This document shows, piece after piece, positions 41,312 through 49,543 of a stretch of DNA of 64,000 bases. The translations under genes were made by a program, and so were the position numbers. The DNA comes from JBBRNH01 sp038230415. GTDB taxonomy: Bacteria; Bacteroidota; Bacteroidia; Cytophagales; Spirosomataceae. How positions within the stretch are numbered: position 1 is the stretch's first letter; every line of letters starts with the position of its first letter. The DNA lies in NCBI GenBank assembly GCA_038230415.1, contig JBBRNH010000018.1, positions 9,372 to 73,371 of the forward strand, read 5' to 3'. The notes below the pieces were generated by a model that worked only from the letters and a program-made list of their open reading frames with translations, was not told the DNA's origin and did no database searches.

Positions 41312-41998
41312 TCAGGCAGCCTGACTACTGCCGGCCCGGCGCGTCTGGGCGGGGCGCAACGGTTGCCGAACCTGCCGGGCATCGTCGGCTACGGTGTCTG
41401 ACACAACGCCGAGTTGTTGAGCGCGTTTGAGGATGTACGCAAACGGCAGGTTGAAATAATTCGAGACTTCGCTGCGGAAACCGTCAGGATATTTCGAGAG
41501 CCGTAAGCCGAAGAAGTTACGGATTTCGGCTTCGGGCAGCAAAGCCGCCAGAGCCACCCGTTCGGCTTCGTCAAACAGCTCTTTTCTGACCGAATATAGT
41601 TTCGATAGTCCGATTGCTGCGGTCAGGATATTGAGATTCAGGTTCTTGTCTATGCCGGATAGCTCGGTGGGCAAAATCACCCAGCCCTGCCCGCGAAAGA
41701 GGGCCGCAAAACCCGTCAGATTCTGAACGCCCCGGATTTCGCCCCCAATCAGTTCGGCGGGAAATACGAGCCGGTCGTCTGATTTTTTGAGTTGATAAGC
41801 CACCGCATCCACCGGGCTTTTATGAAAGAGGAGGTCAGCCGGAATGGTCCGTTTGGCTTCCCACTGATCGGTAAGTTTAGTGAAAACCGATTCGTTATAA
41901 AGCAGCTTGTCGGGGCTGCCGAGGCTCACGAGCATCTGCCGGAACCCGGCCAGAAAATCAATCGAAAGCTGACTGGGATTGAATTTAGTACGTGCCAT
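41312..41998 (-). CDS. Conserved hypothetical protein, weakly ImmA/IrrE-like C-terminus
   Basis: A 228-residue soluble protein starting MARTKFNPSQLSIDFLAGFRQML. I do not recognise it securely. The segment DEAERVALAALLPEAEIRNFFGLRLSKYPDGFRSEVSNYFNLPFAYILKRAQQLGVV resembles the C-terminal half of ImmA/IrrE-type metallopeptidases (a helix with an alanine-rich LLP..., then a helix-turn-helix-like VS..A...RL..LG), but no HExxH zinc motif is present. It may be a degenerate relative or unrelated. The upstream frame to 42148 runs through the GTGAAGAGTGAAG repeats and is not used. It is downstream of gldD on the same strand, with repeats in between. Confidence 0.65.
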   Translation of the reverse strand: MARTKFNPSQLSIDFLAGFRQMLVSLGSPDKLLYNESVFTKLTDQWEAKRTIPADLLFHKSPVDAVAYQLKKSDDRLVFPAELIGGEIRGVQNLTGFAALFRGQGWVILPTELSGIDKNLNLNILTAAIGLSKLYSVRKELFDEAERVALAALLPEAEIRNFFGLRLSKYPDGFRSEVSNYFNLPFAYILKRAQQLGVVSDTVADDARQVRQPLRPAQTRRAGSSQAA

Positions 41999-42082
41999 CT
42001 GAAGGAGAAACCGGCGGTCAATCCGGTGTGTATTTGTTGTATTTGCTGTCTGGAAATGAGCAATAAAGATAAGCAATAATAA

Positions 42083-42162
42083 GTGAAGAGTGAAGAATGA
42101 TAAGTGAAGAATACCCACTCTGGCACAATCCTGTTCACCACTTATCATCCTTCACTCTTCAC
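42083..42162. repeat. GTGAAGAGTGAAGAAT-type inverted repeats
   Basis: Arms 42083-42106 and 42139-42162 match at 23 of 24 positions as inverted repeats, each made of GTGAAGAGTGAAG-like short repeats. It ends immediately before the gldD stop. A related single-sided stretch lies at 49922-49952. Confidence 0.85.
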
Positions 42163-42164
42163 TC

Positions 42165-42758
42165 TTAATTCTTCACTCCCTTCCGCCACCGTAATGTTTT
42201 CAGCAGATGAATCATATCCGCCTTCACGTACTCAATGGCCGGGGCTAAGGAGTCGTTGGCTGTTGCGGTGTTGAAATACAACGCCCCGCGCAGAAAATGG
42301 GTGGTGGTATCGGTGGTGATGAACTGAAACTGACTCGGCACCTCGCCCGTGAGTGTGATCAGATTGGCCCACTGCCCGGACGGTAGCCGCGTTACCTGTT
42401 CGGTAATAGAATAGGCTTTGATGTTGTGTTTCCCGGCTAATTTATACGAGTCTTCGAGCATGGCTTTGAGCCGTCTCGGGTCGTTCAGCACAGGTTTGTA
42501 GGTAAGTTGTACGGTGGCGGTGAACTGCGGATAGTACAGAAAAATCCAGTCTTTTTCGGCCCGCGCAAACGTATCGGGCAGCACGCGGGCCGCCGTGTTG
42601 TAGTCAAACTGGTAGGGGTGCCCGCCCGGCAGCGGCTGATACCGGCGGGCGGGTAAATCGAGACGGGGATACCCTTTCGGTTTCGGCACGAAATCAGGGG
42701 TTGAGGAGCCGCAGGCCACCAACAGGGCGCAGAGCAGGAGAAGCAGATTTTTAGCCAC
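42165..42758 (-). CDS. gldD: Gliding motility lipoprotein GldD
   Basis: A 197-residue lipoprotein. The signal MAKNLLLLLCALLVAC ends in lipobox LVAC. The mature start has the GldD hallmark VPKPKGYPRLDLPARRYQPL and PYQFDYNTAARVLPD, then a WIFLYYPQFTATVQLTYKPV strand and the C-terminal ...GALYFNTATANDSLAPAIEYVKADMIHLLKTLRW. GldD is essential for gliding in Flavobacterium johnsoniae, is membrane-anchored, and is linked to the type IX secretion/gliding apparatus, though its molecular action is unresolved. It is not beside other gld genes here. The leader region upstream contains a strong hairpin at 42794-42820, in the divergent gap shared with the lactate oxidase-type gene. Confidence 0.92.
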   Translation of the reverse strand: MAKNLLLLLCALLVACGSSTPDFVPKPKGYPRLDLPARRYQPLPGGHPYQFDYNTAARVLPDTFARAEKDWIFLYYPQFTATVQLTYKPVLNDPRRLKAMLEDSYKLAGKHNIKAYSITEQVTRLPSGQWANLITLTGEVPSQFQFITTDTTTHFLRGALYFNTATANDSLAPAIEYVKADMIHLLKTLRWRKGVKN

Positions 42759-42793
42759 AGATTGCAGAAATAGACACGACTGATAAAACGCGT

Positions 42794-42820
42794 AAACCCC
42801 GGCGTTTGGTGCCGGGGTTT
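42794..42820. repeat. Perfect 10-bp-stem hairpin in a divergent promoter region
   Basis: AAACCCCGGC (42794-42803) and its inverse (42811-42820) with a seven-base loop. It lies between divergent gldD and the lactate oxidase-type gene, so a simple terminator role for either gene is not expected. The gap 42759-42908 has no other feature seen. Confidence 0.7.
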
Positions 42821-42908
42821 GTACTAAAACAAATCAGGCTAATAAATAGCTTGCGTAGCATCAGTAAACAGTGAACCACAAGTCCCGTTTCATAACCCAA
42901 CCGTCAGT

Positions 42909-44105
42909 ATGAGAACCTTAGAATGGCAACGCCAGACCTACCTTAACGGCTACCTCGGTCAGCAACTGCCCGTTTCGCCCGACTGGGCAATGCTCGAAGT
43001 CCAGGCTACTGCCGCCATGACTCCCGAAGCTGCCGCCTACATCGGGGGCGGGGCGGGGTTGCAGAAAACCATCGAGCGCAACCGCACGGGTTTCGATCAG
43101 TGGCAGATTGTGCCGAGAATGCTCGTGAACGTCGAAAGCGAGCAGCCCGGTATCACGCTCTTCGGCCATACGCTGCCCTCGCCGGTGCTGGCCTGCCCCA
43201 TTGGGGTGCTGGAAATGGTGCATCCCGAAGCCGATTTAGCCGTTGCCAAAGCAGCCACCGAAGTCGGTGTTCCGTACATTTTCTCGAATCAGGCTTCGGT
43301 GCCGATGGAAACCTGCGCCGATGCGATGGGTGACAGTCCGCACTTTTTTCAACTGTACTGGAGCCGTAGCCGCGATCTGGTACTGAGCTTTGTGCGCCGG
43401 GCCGAAGCCTGCGGATGCAGTGCCATCGTGGTCACGCTCGACACCACGTTTCTGGGCTGGCGGGTCAAAGACCTGGCCCTGGCGCACCTGCCGTTTTTGT
43501 GGGATAAAGGTATCGCCCAGTACACGACTGACCCCGTTTTTCGGCATATCGTGAGCCAGATGCGGGCGCAACTCCCGCCCGATTTAACGGGTTTACCAAC
43601 GGCAGAAGCCCTGACATTCAGCCAGATATACAACAACCCGACACTGACCTGGGACGACCTTTCGTTTTTGCGCGAACACACCAAACTGCCCATTTTGCTG
43701 AAAGGAATCCTGCACCCCGACGATGCCCGGAAAGCCATTGACTGCGGCATGGATGGCATTGTGGTGTCTAATCACGGCGGGCGGCAGGTGGACGGCAGCA
43801 TCAGCACCATCGAGGCCCTGCCCGCCATTGCCGATGTGGTGGCGGGGCAAATTCCGGTGCTGTTCGATAGCGGTATCCGGGGCGGGGCCGATATGTTTAA
43901 GGCCATCGCGCTGGGCGCAACGGCGGTTTGCGTCGGGCGGCCTTACGTGTGGGGCCTCACGCTGGCCGGGCAAGCCGGTGTACGCGAGGTGTTGCAGCAG
44001 TTGATGAACGATTTTGACCTGACGATGCGGCTGGCCGGTTGCCGGTCTGTGGCCGACATAAGCCGGGAGTCTTTGACCCAAAATCAGTTGACCCGGATTT
44101 TTTGA
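42909..44105 (+). CDS. FMN-dependent alpha-hydroxy-acid oxidase (lactate 2-monooxygenase-like)
   Basis: A 398-residue cytosolic flavoenzyme of the alpha-hydroxy-acid oxidase family (TIM barrel, FMN). It shows IVPRMLVNVES, PSPVLACPIGVLEMVHPEADLAVAKAA, FQLYWSRSRDLVLSFVRRAEACGCSAIVVTLDT, LPILLKGILHPDDARKAIDCGMDGIVVSNHGGRQVDGS (catalytic His and Arg) and DSGIRGGADMFKAIALGATAV. The loop HLPFLWDKGIAQYTTDPVFRH is the form seen in lactate 2-monooxygenase-type members, so oxidation of L-lactate to acetate and CO2 or to pyruvate is likely. It overlaps the convergent neighbour by 22 bases at the 3' end. Confidence 0.88.
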   Translation: MRTLEWQRQTYLNGYLGQQLPVSPDWAMLEVQATAAMTPEAAAYIGGGAGLQKTIERNRTGFDQWQIVPRMLVNVESEQPGITLFGHTLPSPVLACPIGVLEMVHPEADLAVAKAATEVGVPYIFSNQASVPMETCADAMGDSPHFFQLYWSRSRDLVLSFVRRAEACGCSAIVVTLDTTFLGWRVKDLALAHLPFLWDKGIAQYTTDPVFRHIVSQMRAQLPPDLTGLPTAEALTFSQIYNNPTLTWDDLSFLREHTKLPILLKGILHPDDARKAIDCGMDGIVVSNHGGRQVDGSISTIEALPAIADVVAGQIPVLFDSGIRGGADMFKAIALGATAVCVGRPYVWGLTLAGQAGVREVLQQLMNDFDLTMRLAGCRSVADISRESLTQNQLTRIF

Positions 44106-45451
44106 TAATACGGCAGCGATAAAGCCTGATTATTAATCCGACGAACGACTAACCCATAATCGCCTTTGGGTGTATCCGTGGGAATTGTGCCTTGCCAGAG
44201 TTGAACATAACCCACCAGTGATGTTGGGAAAAACAGTTTCCCGGCTGTTAGTGCGTAGGTTTTTGCGGTATCGGATACGGAAACCAGCCGGATTTCGGCA
44301 ATATCGGCGGGTGGGTAACAGTCAATTTCCAGCATATCACCCGGCTCAAAGGGTGTTAGTACTGAAAGATAAGTAATTGACGGAGTGGCACGGAACGTTC
44401 CAAACCGGCCTACATATCCGATTATTGGGCGGGTTGCGGTGCTGGACGGAGCCGGTAATAATGCTCGGTAAGGTGTACCGCCCGATGGCAGAAGGTCAAG
44501 CCGGAATTGCTGATTGGCGAAGGTGGCAGGCATAGCAAGTACCGCCGTAAACTGATCCTGAACCACAGCCTGGCCGGTAAAAAAAGCCGTAAAATCGTTG
44601 GTCAGGCTCACGGATAGCGGTTTTGCCGTATCGAAATTGACCCCTTTTAGAACGAGCGTGTTATTAGTCCGTAGTGAAGATTGGCCTACAACGGGTTCGC
44701 CAGCTACCAGCACAAACGGCTCGGTCAGGTCAGACCATTCGTAGCTAATATCACCCACACAGCGTCCGATGTCATCGGTCTGGCACGCAACTGCTTGAAT
44801 ACTAACGCTGTATTCGCCGACGGGCATATCGGGGGGAAACGTCCCTGACAGCCGCAATCTGCCGGTGCTGCCCGTAACAAGGGTTGGGTAGGTAGATTGC
44901 CCAAGAAAAAAATAGCCGGTGGTTTTATGGATGAGCCGGAGCCGAAACGTGCGGGTAATTGACGAGGAAGGCTTGAGGTTGCCAACGGCCAAATCAAGCC
45001 CATATTGCTGCGAATACCCAAACCGGGTTTGGCGCATACTGCTGTTGGCATCGGTTGCGATAGTGAGGGGGCTGGCCGTTTCAACAAACACCTGATACGA
45101 CAGCGTACACTGCCCCCGCCCGTTGTTTTGAATACAGACCGTTTGCGGTTGCGAGCCTCGAACAGGTATGGTAGAACCCGATGCCGGGAAAATCTCGGTC
45201 ACTGCCGCCGTCACTTTATACACAATCCGAACGGTGCTTTTGGTATAATCGGCGGGGAGCTTAACAATAACGGAGTGACCGGCAATTACGGCCTTGCCCA
45301 CGCCATCAACATCAGCGGCCACAATAGCCGGGTCGGTTGACGGGCTGACTACCTCCGGCGTGTAAATCGGCGAAACATCGGGCTGGTTGGGCCGGGTGCA
45401 GCGCAGGCCGGTCAAGAGCAGGAGTACAGCAAAGGCGACGTGTTTTTTCAT
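44084..45451 (-). CDS. Secreted protein with Ig-like domains, unknown function
   Basis: About 455 residues. The N-terminus MKKHVAFAVLLLLTGLRC is an export signal with a possible but atypical lipobox (Arg before Cys), so lipidation is uncertain. The rest is beta-rich with several Ig-like or IPT/TIG-type repeats (SLRTNNTLVLKGVNFDTAKPLSVSLTNDF; LPSGGTPYRALLPAP; PGDMLEIDCYPPADIAEIRLVSVSDTAKTY). No enzyme motif seen. The open frame extends upstream to 45514, but the ATG at 45451 starts the signal. It is monocistronic, and its 3' end overlaps the lactate oxidase-type gene by 22 bases. Probably a surface binding or structural protein. Confidence 0.72.
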   Translation of the reverse strand: MKKHVAFAVLLLLTGLRCTRPNQPDVSPIYTPEVVSPSTDPAIVAADVDGVGKAVIAGHSVIVKLPADYTKSTVRIVYKVTAAVTEIFPASGSTIPVRGSQPQTVCIQNNGRGQCTLSYQVFVETASPLTIATDANSSMRQTRFGYSQQYGLDLAVGNLKPSSSITRTFRLRLIHKTTGYFFLGQSTYPTLVTGSTGRLRLSGTFPPDMPVGEYSVSIQAVACQTDDIGRCVGDISYEWSDLTEPFVLVAGEPVVGQSSLRTNNTLVLKGVNFDTAKPLSVSLTNDFTAFFTGQAVVQDQFTAVLAMPATFANQQFRLDLLPSGGTPYRALLPAPSSTATRPIIGYVGRFGTFRATPSITYLSVLTPFEPGDMLEIDCYPPADIAEIRLVSVSDTAKTYALTAGKLFFPTSLVGYVQLWQGTIPTDTPKGDYGLVVRRINNQALSLPYYQKIRVN

Positions 45452-45590
45452 CGGTACGTTGGTTATTTTCATCATAGACGCTGTTACCGGGACAATGGTT
45501 GGAAATGCCTTCATAATTTGAGCAGCGGAGATTCGGTAGTAACTTGGGCGGGTAAAAAATTACCACCGAAACAACCCAAGACAATCCGAT

Positions 45591-46532
45591 ATGGAATCAG
45601 AAATACGCTCATCCCCCGTGCTTATCCGGCTGAGTGGCTGGTATGACTCGTTAGCCAAAGAAAGCAACGTCCGGCAGGTTGAACGGGCTACCATTAATTT
45701 TGCGCTGGTGGGTTTTTTACTGCACCTCTCCCTGATTTTTCTGGTCAGGCACGGTGTTTTTGGCTCAACGATGCTGGCCCAACTGCCCGATAACTACCTG
45801 AAAGCCATTTACACGCCGTTCAGTATTATTCTGTTTTATGAGGTACTGACGCTCGTGATTATCCTGCCCAAAAGCATTGCCATTTTCATTGCCAAACAGT
45901 ACGAAATCATCACCCTGATTGCCATTCGGAGTTTTTTTCATGACATCGCCGAGTATGACCTCGACAAGCCCGCCATTTATACGGTTGAGTTTCTGGGCGA
46001 AATCAGTTTAGACCTGATCGGAGCATTATTGCTGTTTTTTCTGACGGTGATTTATTACCGCATCTTCGCTCAGGTTAAAAAACTACCCGCCGATCCATCG
46101 GCCAAACGCACCCGGTACATCCGTATCAAGAAGGCAGCCGCCGTAATTTTATGTGGGCTACTGTTGGTGCTTTCCGTGGTTAGCCTTGCGGGTTGGCTGG
46201 CCGAAGTGTATCGGGCGGGCAGTAACGGCGGGCGTTTCCCGAATCCCAACGGCGTGTTTTACAAAGATTTTTTCGGCGCGATGATCTTCGTGGATGTGTT
46301 CCTGCTCATGCTGTCGTCTATTTATTCGCGCACTTACGACCTCATCTTCCGCAATGCCGGGTTTGTTATTTCCACCATTCTGGTGCGAATTGCCCTTACC
46401 GCCGAGAAGCCCTTCACGATTTATATCTCGCTGATTGCCGTGCTGTTCGGCGTACTGTTAATTGCGCTGTTTGCGTTTTATAACCACAAGCCACTGCCCG
46501 AATACACTATCGGGCAGGATGATGGCGATTAG
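45591..46532 (+). CDS. Integral membrane protein, unknown function
   Basis: A 313-residue inner-membrane protein with about seven hydrophobic segments (near residues 38-58, 70-92, 95-112, 135-156, 178-200, 220-245 and 265-290). Charged motifs between them are ...FFHDIAEYDLDKPAIY, KKLPADPSAKRTRYIRIKKAAA and SSIYSRTYDLIFRNAGFVISTI. I do not recognise a named family. The start MESEIRSSPVLIRLSGWYDSLAKESNVRQVERATINF is plausible. Conserved form and normal codon use support a real gene. It is followed 64 bases later by the 34-residue basic protein, and then by a terminator, so the two may share a transcript. Confidence 0.75.
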   Translation: MESEIRSSPVLIRLSGWYDSLAKESNVRQVERATINFALVGFLLHLSLIFLVRHGVFGSTMLAQLPDNYLKAIYTPFSIILFYEVLTLVIILPKSIAIFIAKQYEIITLIAIRSFFHDIAEYDLDKPAIYTVEFLGEISLDLIGALLLFFLTVIYYRIFAQVKKLPADPSAKRTRYIRIKKAAAVILCGLLLVLSVVSLAGWLAEVYRAGSNGGRFPNPNGVFYKDFFGAMIFVDVFLLMLSSIYSRTYDLIFRNAGFVISTILVRIALTAEKPFTIYISLIAVLFGVLLIALFAFYNHKPLPEYTIGQDDGD

Positions 46533-46596
46533 CGTATTTATCCTGATTTTAGTTAATTTGACACTCAAAACCGAGTTAAACCTCCCCCAAATTATC

Positions 46597-46701
46597 ATGG
46601 CAAAAGGTCAGAATGTTCAGAAAGCGGCCAAGAAAGAACCCGCTAAAACACCCAAAGAAAAGAAGGAAGAAAAACGCGACAAAAAACCGAAGTACGATTA
46701 A
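46597..46701 (+). CDS. 34-residue Lys-rich protein
   Basis: A very small basic protein, MAKGQNVQKAAKKEPAKTPK followed by a Lys/Glu-rich end. Small proteins of this form (MAKGQNVKKxxKKxPAKTxKEKKxEKRxKK) recur across Bacteroidota from memory, although their function is unknown; nucleic-acid or ribosome association would suit the composition but is inference. The frame is open upstream, but that part overlaps the membrane-protein gene and shows no conserved character. An intrinsic terminator follows directly. Confidence 0.7.
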   Translation: MAKGQNVQKAAKKEPAKTPKEKKEEKRDKKPKYD

Positions 46702-46710
46702 ATACACCCG

Positions 46711-46743
46711 CCGGTCTGTGAAAAACGCAGACCGGATTTTTTT
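46711..46743 (+). terminator. Intrinsic terminator
   Basis: CCGGTCTG (46711-46718) pairs with CAGACCGG (46728-46735), followed by A and seven T, nine bases after the small gene's stop. Confidence 0.9.
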
Positions 46744-46760
46744 AGTAAACCGGCTGACAA

Positions 46761-47264
46761 ATGCCCTCTTCCTCCATTCAGATTAAACCCTACGCGGCTG
46801 CTTATCAGCCACAGGTGATTGCGCTCATCCTCGGTATTCAGCAAGGTGAATTTGGCATCCCGATTACCGCTGCCGACCAGCCCGACCTGCTCATCATCGA
46901 AACGTTTTACCAGACCAACCGGGGCGAGTTTTGGTGCGCCGTTACCGAAACCGATGCGGTTGTTGGGACAATTGCGCTCATTGATGTCGGGGCGAGTTTT
47001 GGCACCATCCGCAAGATGTTTGTTCATGCCGACTACCGGGGCCGCGACCTGGCGGTGGCTACGGTGCTACTCCAGACCCTCGAAAATCACGCGCTGGCGG
47101 GCGGCATGGAAACGCTCTACCTCGGCACGCTTGATATATTGGTGGCAGCCCAGCGGTTTTACGTCCGCAACGGCTACGCGCTCATTGATGCCGACAATCT
47201 GCCCCAAACCTTCCCCCGGATGCGGGTAGATAATCGGTTCTTCTGTAAGGTGTTGCACTCCTGA
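46761..47264 (+). CDS. GNAT family N-acetyltransferase
   Basis: A 167-residue GNAT acetyltransferase. It shows VVGTIALIDVGASFGTIRKMFVHADYRGRDLAVATVLLQTLENHA, in which RGRDLA is the acetyl-CoA pyrophosphate-binding loop (Q/RxxGxG/A), followed by LYLGTLDILVAAQRFYVRNGY (motif B, the FYxxxGF-type tyrosine). The length and motif order are typical. Substrate unknown; small-molecule or peptide N-acetylation. It lies 17 bases downstream of a terminator and converges on the glycosyltransferase gene with only 13 bases between the stops. Confidence 0.88.
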   Translation: MPSSSIQIKPYAAAYQPQVIALILGIQQGEFGIPITAADQPDLLIIETFYQTNRGEFWCAVTETDAVVGTIALIDVGASFGTIRKMFVHADYRGRDLAVATVLLQTLENHALAGGMETLYLGTLDILVAAQRFYVRNGYALIDADNLPQTFPRMRVDNRFFCKVLHS

Positions 47265-47277
47265 CGGGTGTGGCGTG

Positions 47278-48273
47278 TCAAAAATGGAGTGTCCGGTATC
47301 TCACTGCTCCGTACAGTTGCCAATAGACCGATGAAAAAGGCGTGGCAATCGCCTTAATGGCCGTTTGCCGGATTGAATCAAGTGTTAGTTGGGCGGGCAA
47401 TTGCCGGGTAAATAGGTCCAGCGTAATTAAAAACCAGACGCTCAGAAACGTTAGTGCTGTGGCCGGGCTGAATGATAATAAGGCCATCAGGCCAATCATC
47501 GCCCCGGCAACCGCCCCGTAGTAGGTGATTAGTATGCCGCGCAGGGGTGGAACCCGTTGCCGGAATAAATCGGGGTGTCGTTTAAAAAGAAGGGCATCAT
47601 AATGGCTGTTGCGGTTGTGAGTCAGCCGGGTTTGTATATCATCTGTCTTGCCGGTACGGATAACAACCGCTTCGGGGCATTTCAGGATCGGGATACCGGC
47701 CCGGATAAACTTGAACTGCAAATCGCTGTCTTCATACCAGGCATTGGCAAAGGCTTCGTCAAAGCCACCGATACGTTCTAAAGCCGTGCGGAGACAGAAA
47801 CAGTTGCCCGCCGTAAAGTCGGCGTGGCTTACCGGGGCGGTTGTCCGGTTATTAACGGCGCAGTATTGAGCAGTTTCGGGCATTTTTATCTGCCCCGACA
47901 GCACCTGCGCCCCGCGTTTATAACAGTTCGAAGCCGCCGAAAGCCAGTTGGGTTGCGGTATGGTGTTGTCGTTGGTAAAGGCTACTACCCGCGCCCGTGC
48001 CGCCCGCCAACCCCGGTTCCGGGCGGCTGCCAGCCCCGGCTGTCCGGTTTGGGGCAGGTAGCGGGTTTCGATGCCGGTGTGGTCGGCAAAGAGCCGGACG
48101 GCCCGTTCGGTATCGGCAGAGTAGCTTTCTTCAACCACAATTACCTCAAACTGATTGGCCGGAAACTGCTGCCGACTGAGGGCATCGAGGCAGTTCATCA
48201 ACACTGCCGGTTGTTGCCGGGTAGGGATCACCACCGAAAAGTCAGGAATTATTCTTTGTACAGTTGCCGCCAT
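47278..48273 (-). CDS. Family 2 glycosyltransferase with C-terminal membrane anchor
   Basis: A 331-residue GT2 (GT-A fold) glycosyltransferase. It begins FSVVIPTRQQPAVLMNCLDAL, then NQFEVIVVEES, LAAARNRGWRAARARVVAFTNDNTIP (the DxD-like motif is NDN) and GFDEAFANAWYEDSDLQFKFIRAG (the ED(S)D(L) catalytic region). One or two hydrophobic segments near residues 265-300 suggest membrane attachment. It transfers a sugar to a surface glycan or lipid acceptor, not identifiable here. ATG 48273 (MAATVQRIIPDFSV) is chosen; the longer frame would overlap the divergent SDR start. Divergent from the SDR gene by 94 bases. Confidence 0.88.
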   Translation of the reverse strand: MAATVQRIIPDFSVVIPTRQQPAVLMNCLDALSRQQFPANQFEVIVVEESYSADTERAVRLFADHTGIETRYLPQTGQPGLAAARNRGWRAARARVVAFTNDNTIPQPNWLSAASNCYKRGAQVLSGQIKMPETAQYCAVNNRTTAPVSHADFTAGNCFCLRTALERIGGFDEAFANAWYEDSDLQFKFIRAGIPILKCPEAVVIRTGKTDDIQTRLTHNRNSHYDALLFKRHPDLFRQRVPPLRGILITYYGAVAGAMIGLMALLSFSPATALTFLSVWFLITLDLFTRQLPAQLTLDSIRQTAIKAIATPFSSVYWQLYGAVRYRTLHF

Positions 48274-48367
48274 TTGCCTGATTTTTGCCGTTATCTTCCC
48301 GCCGTTTTTGCAGGTAAAGTGTAGTGAGGCAAAAACTATACCATTTTTTGATTTTAATAAACCTACT

Positions 48368-49114
48368 ATGCTTGCTTTCATCACCGGCGCGTCGTCGGGC
48401 ATTGGTCTCGCTACTGCCGAAGCCTTCGCCAATCTGGGCTACTCGCTCATTCTCTGCGGTCGGCGCGAAGACCGTTTAGCCGATCTCCGCGCCCAACTCG
48501 AACCCCTGACTGCCGTAACCACGCTGGTCTTCGACGTGCGCGACCGGGCCGCCGTAGAATCTGCTGTTGCTTCGCTACCGTCTGATTTTCAGGACATTGA
48601 CATCCTGATTAACAACGCCGGTAACGCACACGGCATGAGTGCCGTTCAGGATGGCGACCCGGCAGACTGGGATCTGATGATTGATGCTAACGTGCAGGGG
48701 CTGCTCTACGTAACGCGGGCCATTGTGCCGGGTATGGTGGCGCGGGGCCGGGGCCACATCGTGAACCTGAGTTCGATTGCCGGCAAGCAGACCTACGCCA
48801 ATGGAGCTGTGTATTGCGCCAGCAAAGCCGCCGTTGAAGCCCTCAGCACCGGGATGCGGTTAGACCTGACCCAGCACGGTATCAAAGTCACAAACATTGC
48901 GCCAGGCGCGGTCGAAACCGAATTTTCGGTTATCCGTTTCAAAGGCGACGAAGCGCGGGCCGCCAAAGTCTATGCAGGCTTTGACCCCTTGCTGGCTACC
49001 GACATTGCCGATGCCATTGTGTATGCCGTTACGGCCCCGGCCCACGTCACCATCGCCGATTTAACCATTTTAGCCAGCGCACAGGCAGCCGCCACAACTA
49101 TTGTGCGGAAATAA
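48368..49114 (+). CDS. YdfG-like SDR (3-hydroxy acid/serine dehydrogenase type)
   Basis: A 248-residue classical SDR. It shows TGASSGIG (6-13), NNAG (82-85), LSSIAG (catalytic Ser135/136) and Tyr149/Lys153 in YCASK. The later segment EFSVIRFKGDEARAAKVYAGFDPL is the distinctive marker of the YdfG group, which oxidise L-serine, L-allo-threonine and 3-hydroxy acids with NADP and also reduce malonic semialdehyde; the GRREDR after strand 2 fits NADP. Upstream in-frame codons belong to the complementary strand of the glycosyltransferase gene, so ATG 48368 is the start. The next small gene begins one base after its stop. Confidence 0.88.
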   Translation: MLAFITGASSGIGLATAEAFANLGYSLILCGRREDRLADLRAQLEPLTAVTTLVFDVRDRAAVESAVASLPSDFQDIDILINNAGNAHGMSAVQDGDPADWDLMIDANVQGLLYVTRAIVPGMVARGRGHIVNLSSIAGKQTYANGAVYCASKAAVEALSTGMRLDLTQHGIKVTNIAPGAVETEFSVIRFKGDEARAAKVYAGFDPLLATDIADAIVYAVTAPAHVTIADLTILASAQAAATTIVRK

Positions 49115-49115
49115 A

Positions 49116-49532
49116 ATGCTACTTAACATGAAAAAACCGCAACCTCCTGAATCACAGATAAATCTGTTACTGACTGACTTGCTTTACCCCAGCGAATCGG
49201 ATGAGCCGCTAACGTGGGTCACGTGCTACCTCGGTCAGCCGGAACCGCTGATTGTGAGTCAGCTAACTGATTGGCTCATGCTGCCGCCGAATGTATTAGT
49301 CGAAGAACGGCCCGAAGCCGATTTCTGGCGCGTGGCCGTTGTGGAAGACTGGTTTGGCGAGGACGAAAAAAAACGCGCCGAACAATTTCAGCGCGTTAAG
49401 CAATTCATAGAAAGTCAGTTTACCGACCGTCAGTTTTTTCGCGTTGGGCAGATAGAGATAGATATCTACCTGCTGGGAAAAACGCCCGAAGGTAAACGGG
49501 CGGGCCTGAAAACGAAGGTGATCGAGACGTAA
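49116..49532 (+). CDS. Conserved hypothetical protein
   Basis: A 138-residue soluble protein, unrecognised. It starts MLLNMKKPQPPESQINLLLTDLLYPSESDEP, then WVTCYLGQPEPLIVSQLTDWLML and FWRVAVVEDWFGEDEKKRAEQFQRVKQFIESQF, and ends VGQIEIDIYLLGKTPEGKRAGLKTKVIET, which reads like an alpha/beta fold ending in a hydrophobic strand. ATG 49116 or ATG 49128 are both possible; the first lies one base after the SDR stop, indicating translational coupling. Weakly reminiscent of inhibitor proteins of the nuclease-inhibitor type (NuiA-like: ...FxxVxVxDWFxxxE...) by the DWFGEDEKKRAEQFQ...KxxxE pattern, which I offer only as a hint. Confidence 0.72.
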   Translation: MLLNMKKPQPPESQINLLLTDLLYPSESDEPLTWVTCYLGQPEPLIVSQLTDWLMLPPNVLVEERPEADFWRVAVVEDWFGEDEKKRAEQFQRVKQFIESQFTDRQFFRVGQIEIDIYLLGKTPEGKRAGLKTKVIET

Positions 49533-49543
49533 GCGTTTAAACG

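Noticed and set aside
42083..42162. Possible CRISPR-like repeats
   Set aside because: The repeats are inverted, made of short self-similar units and have no regular spacers; no cas genes are present.
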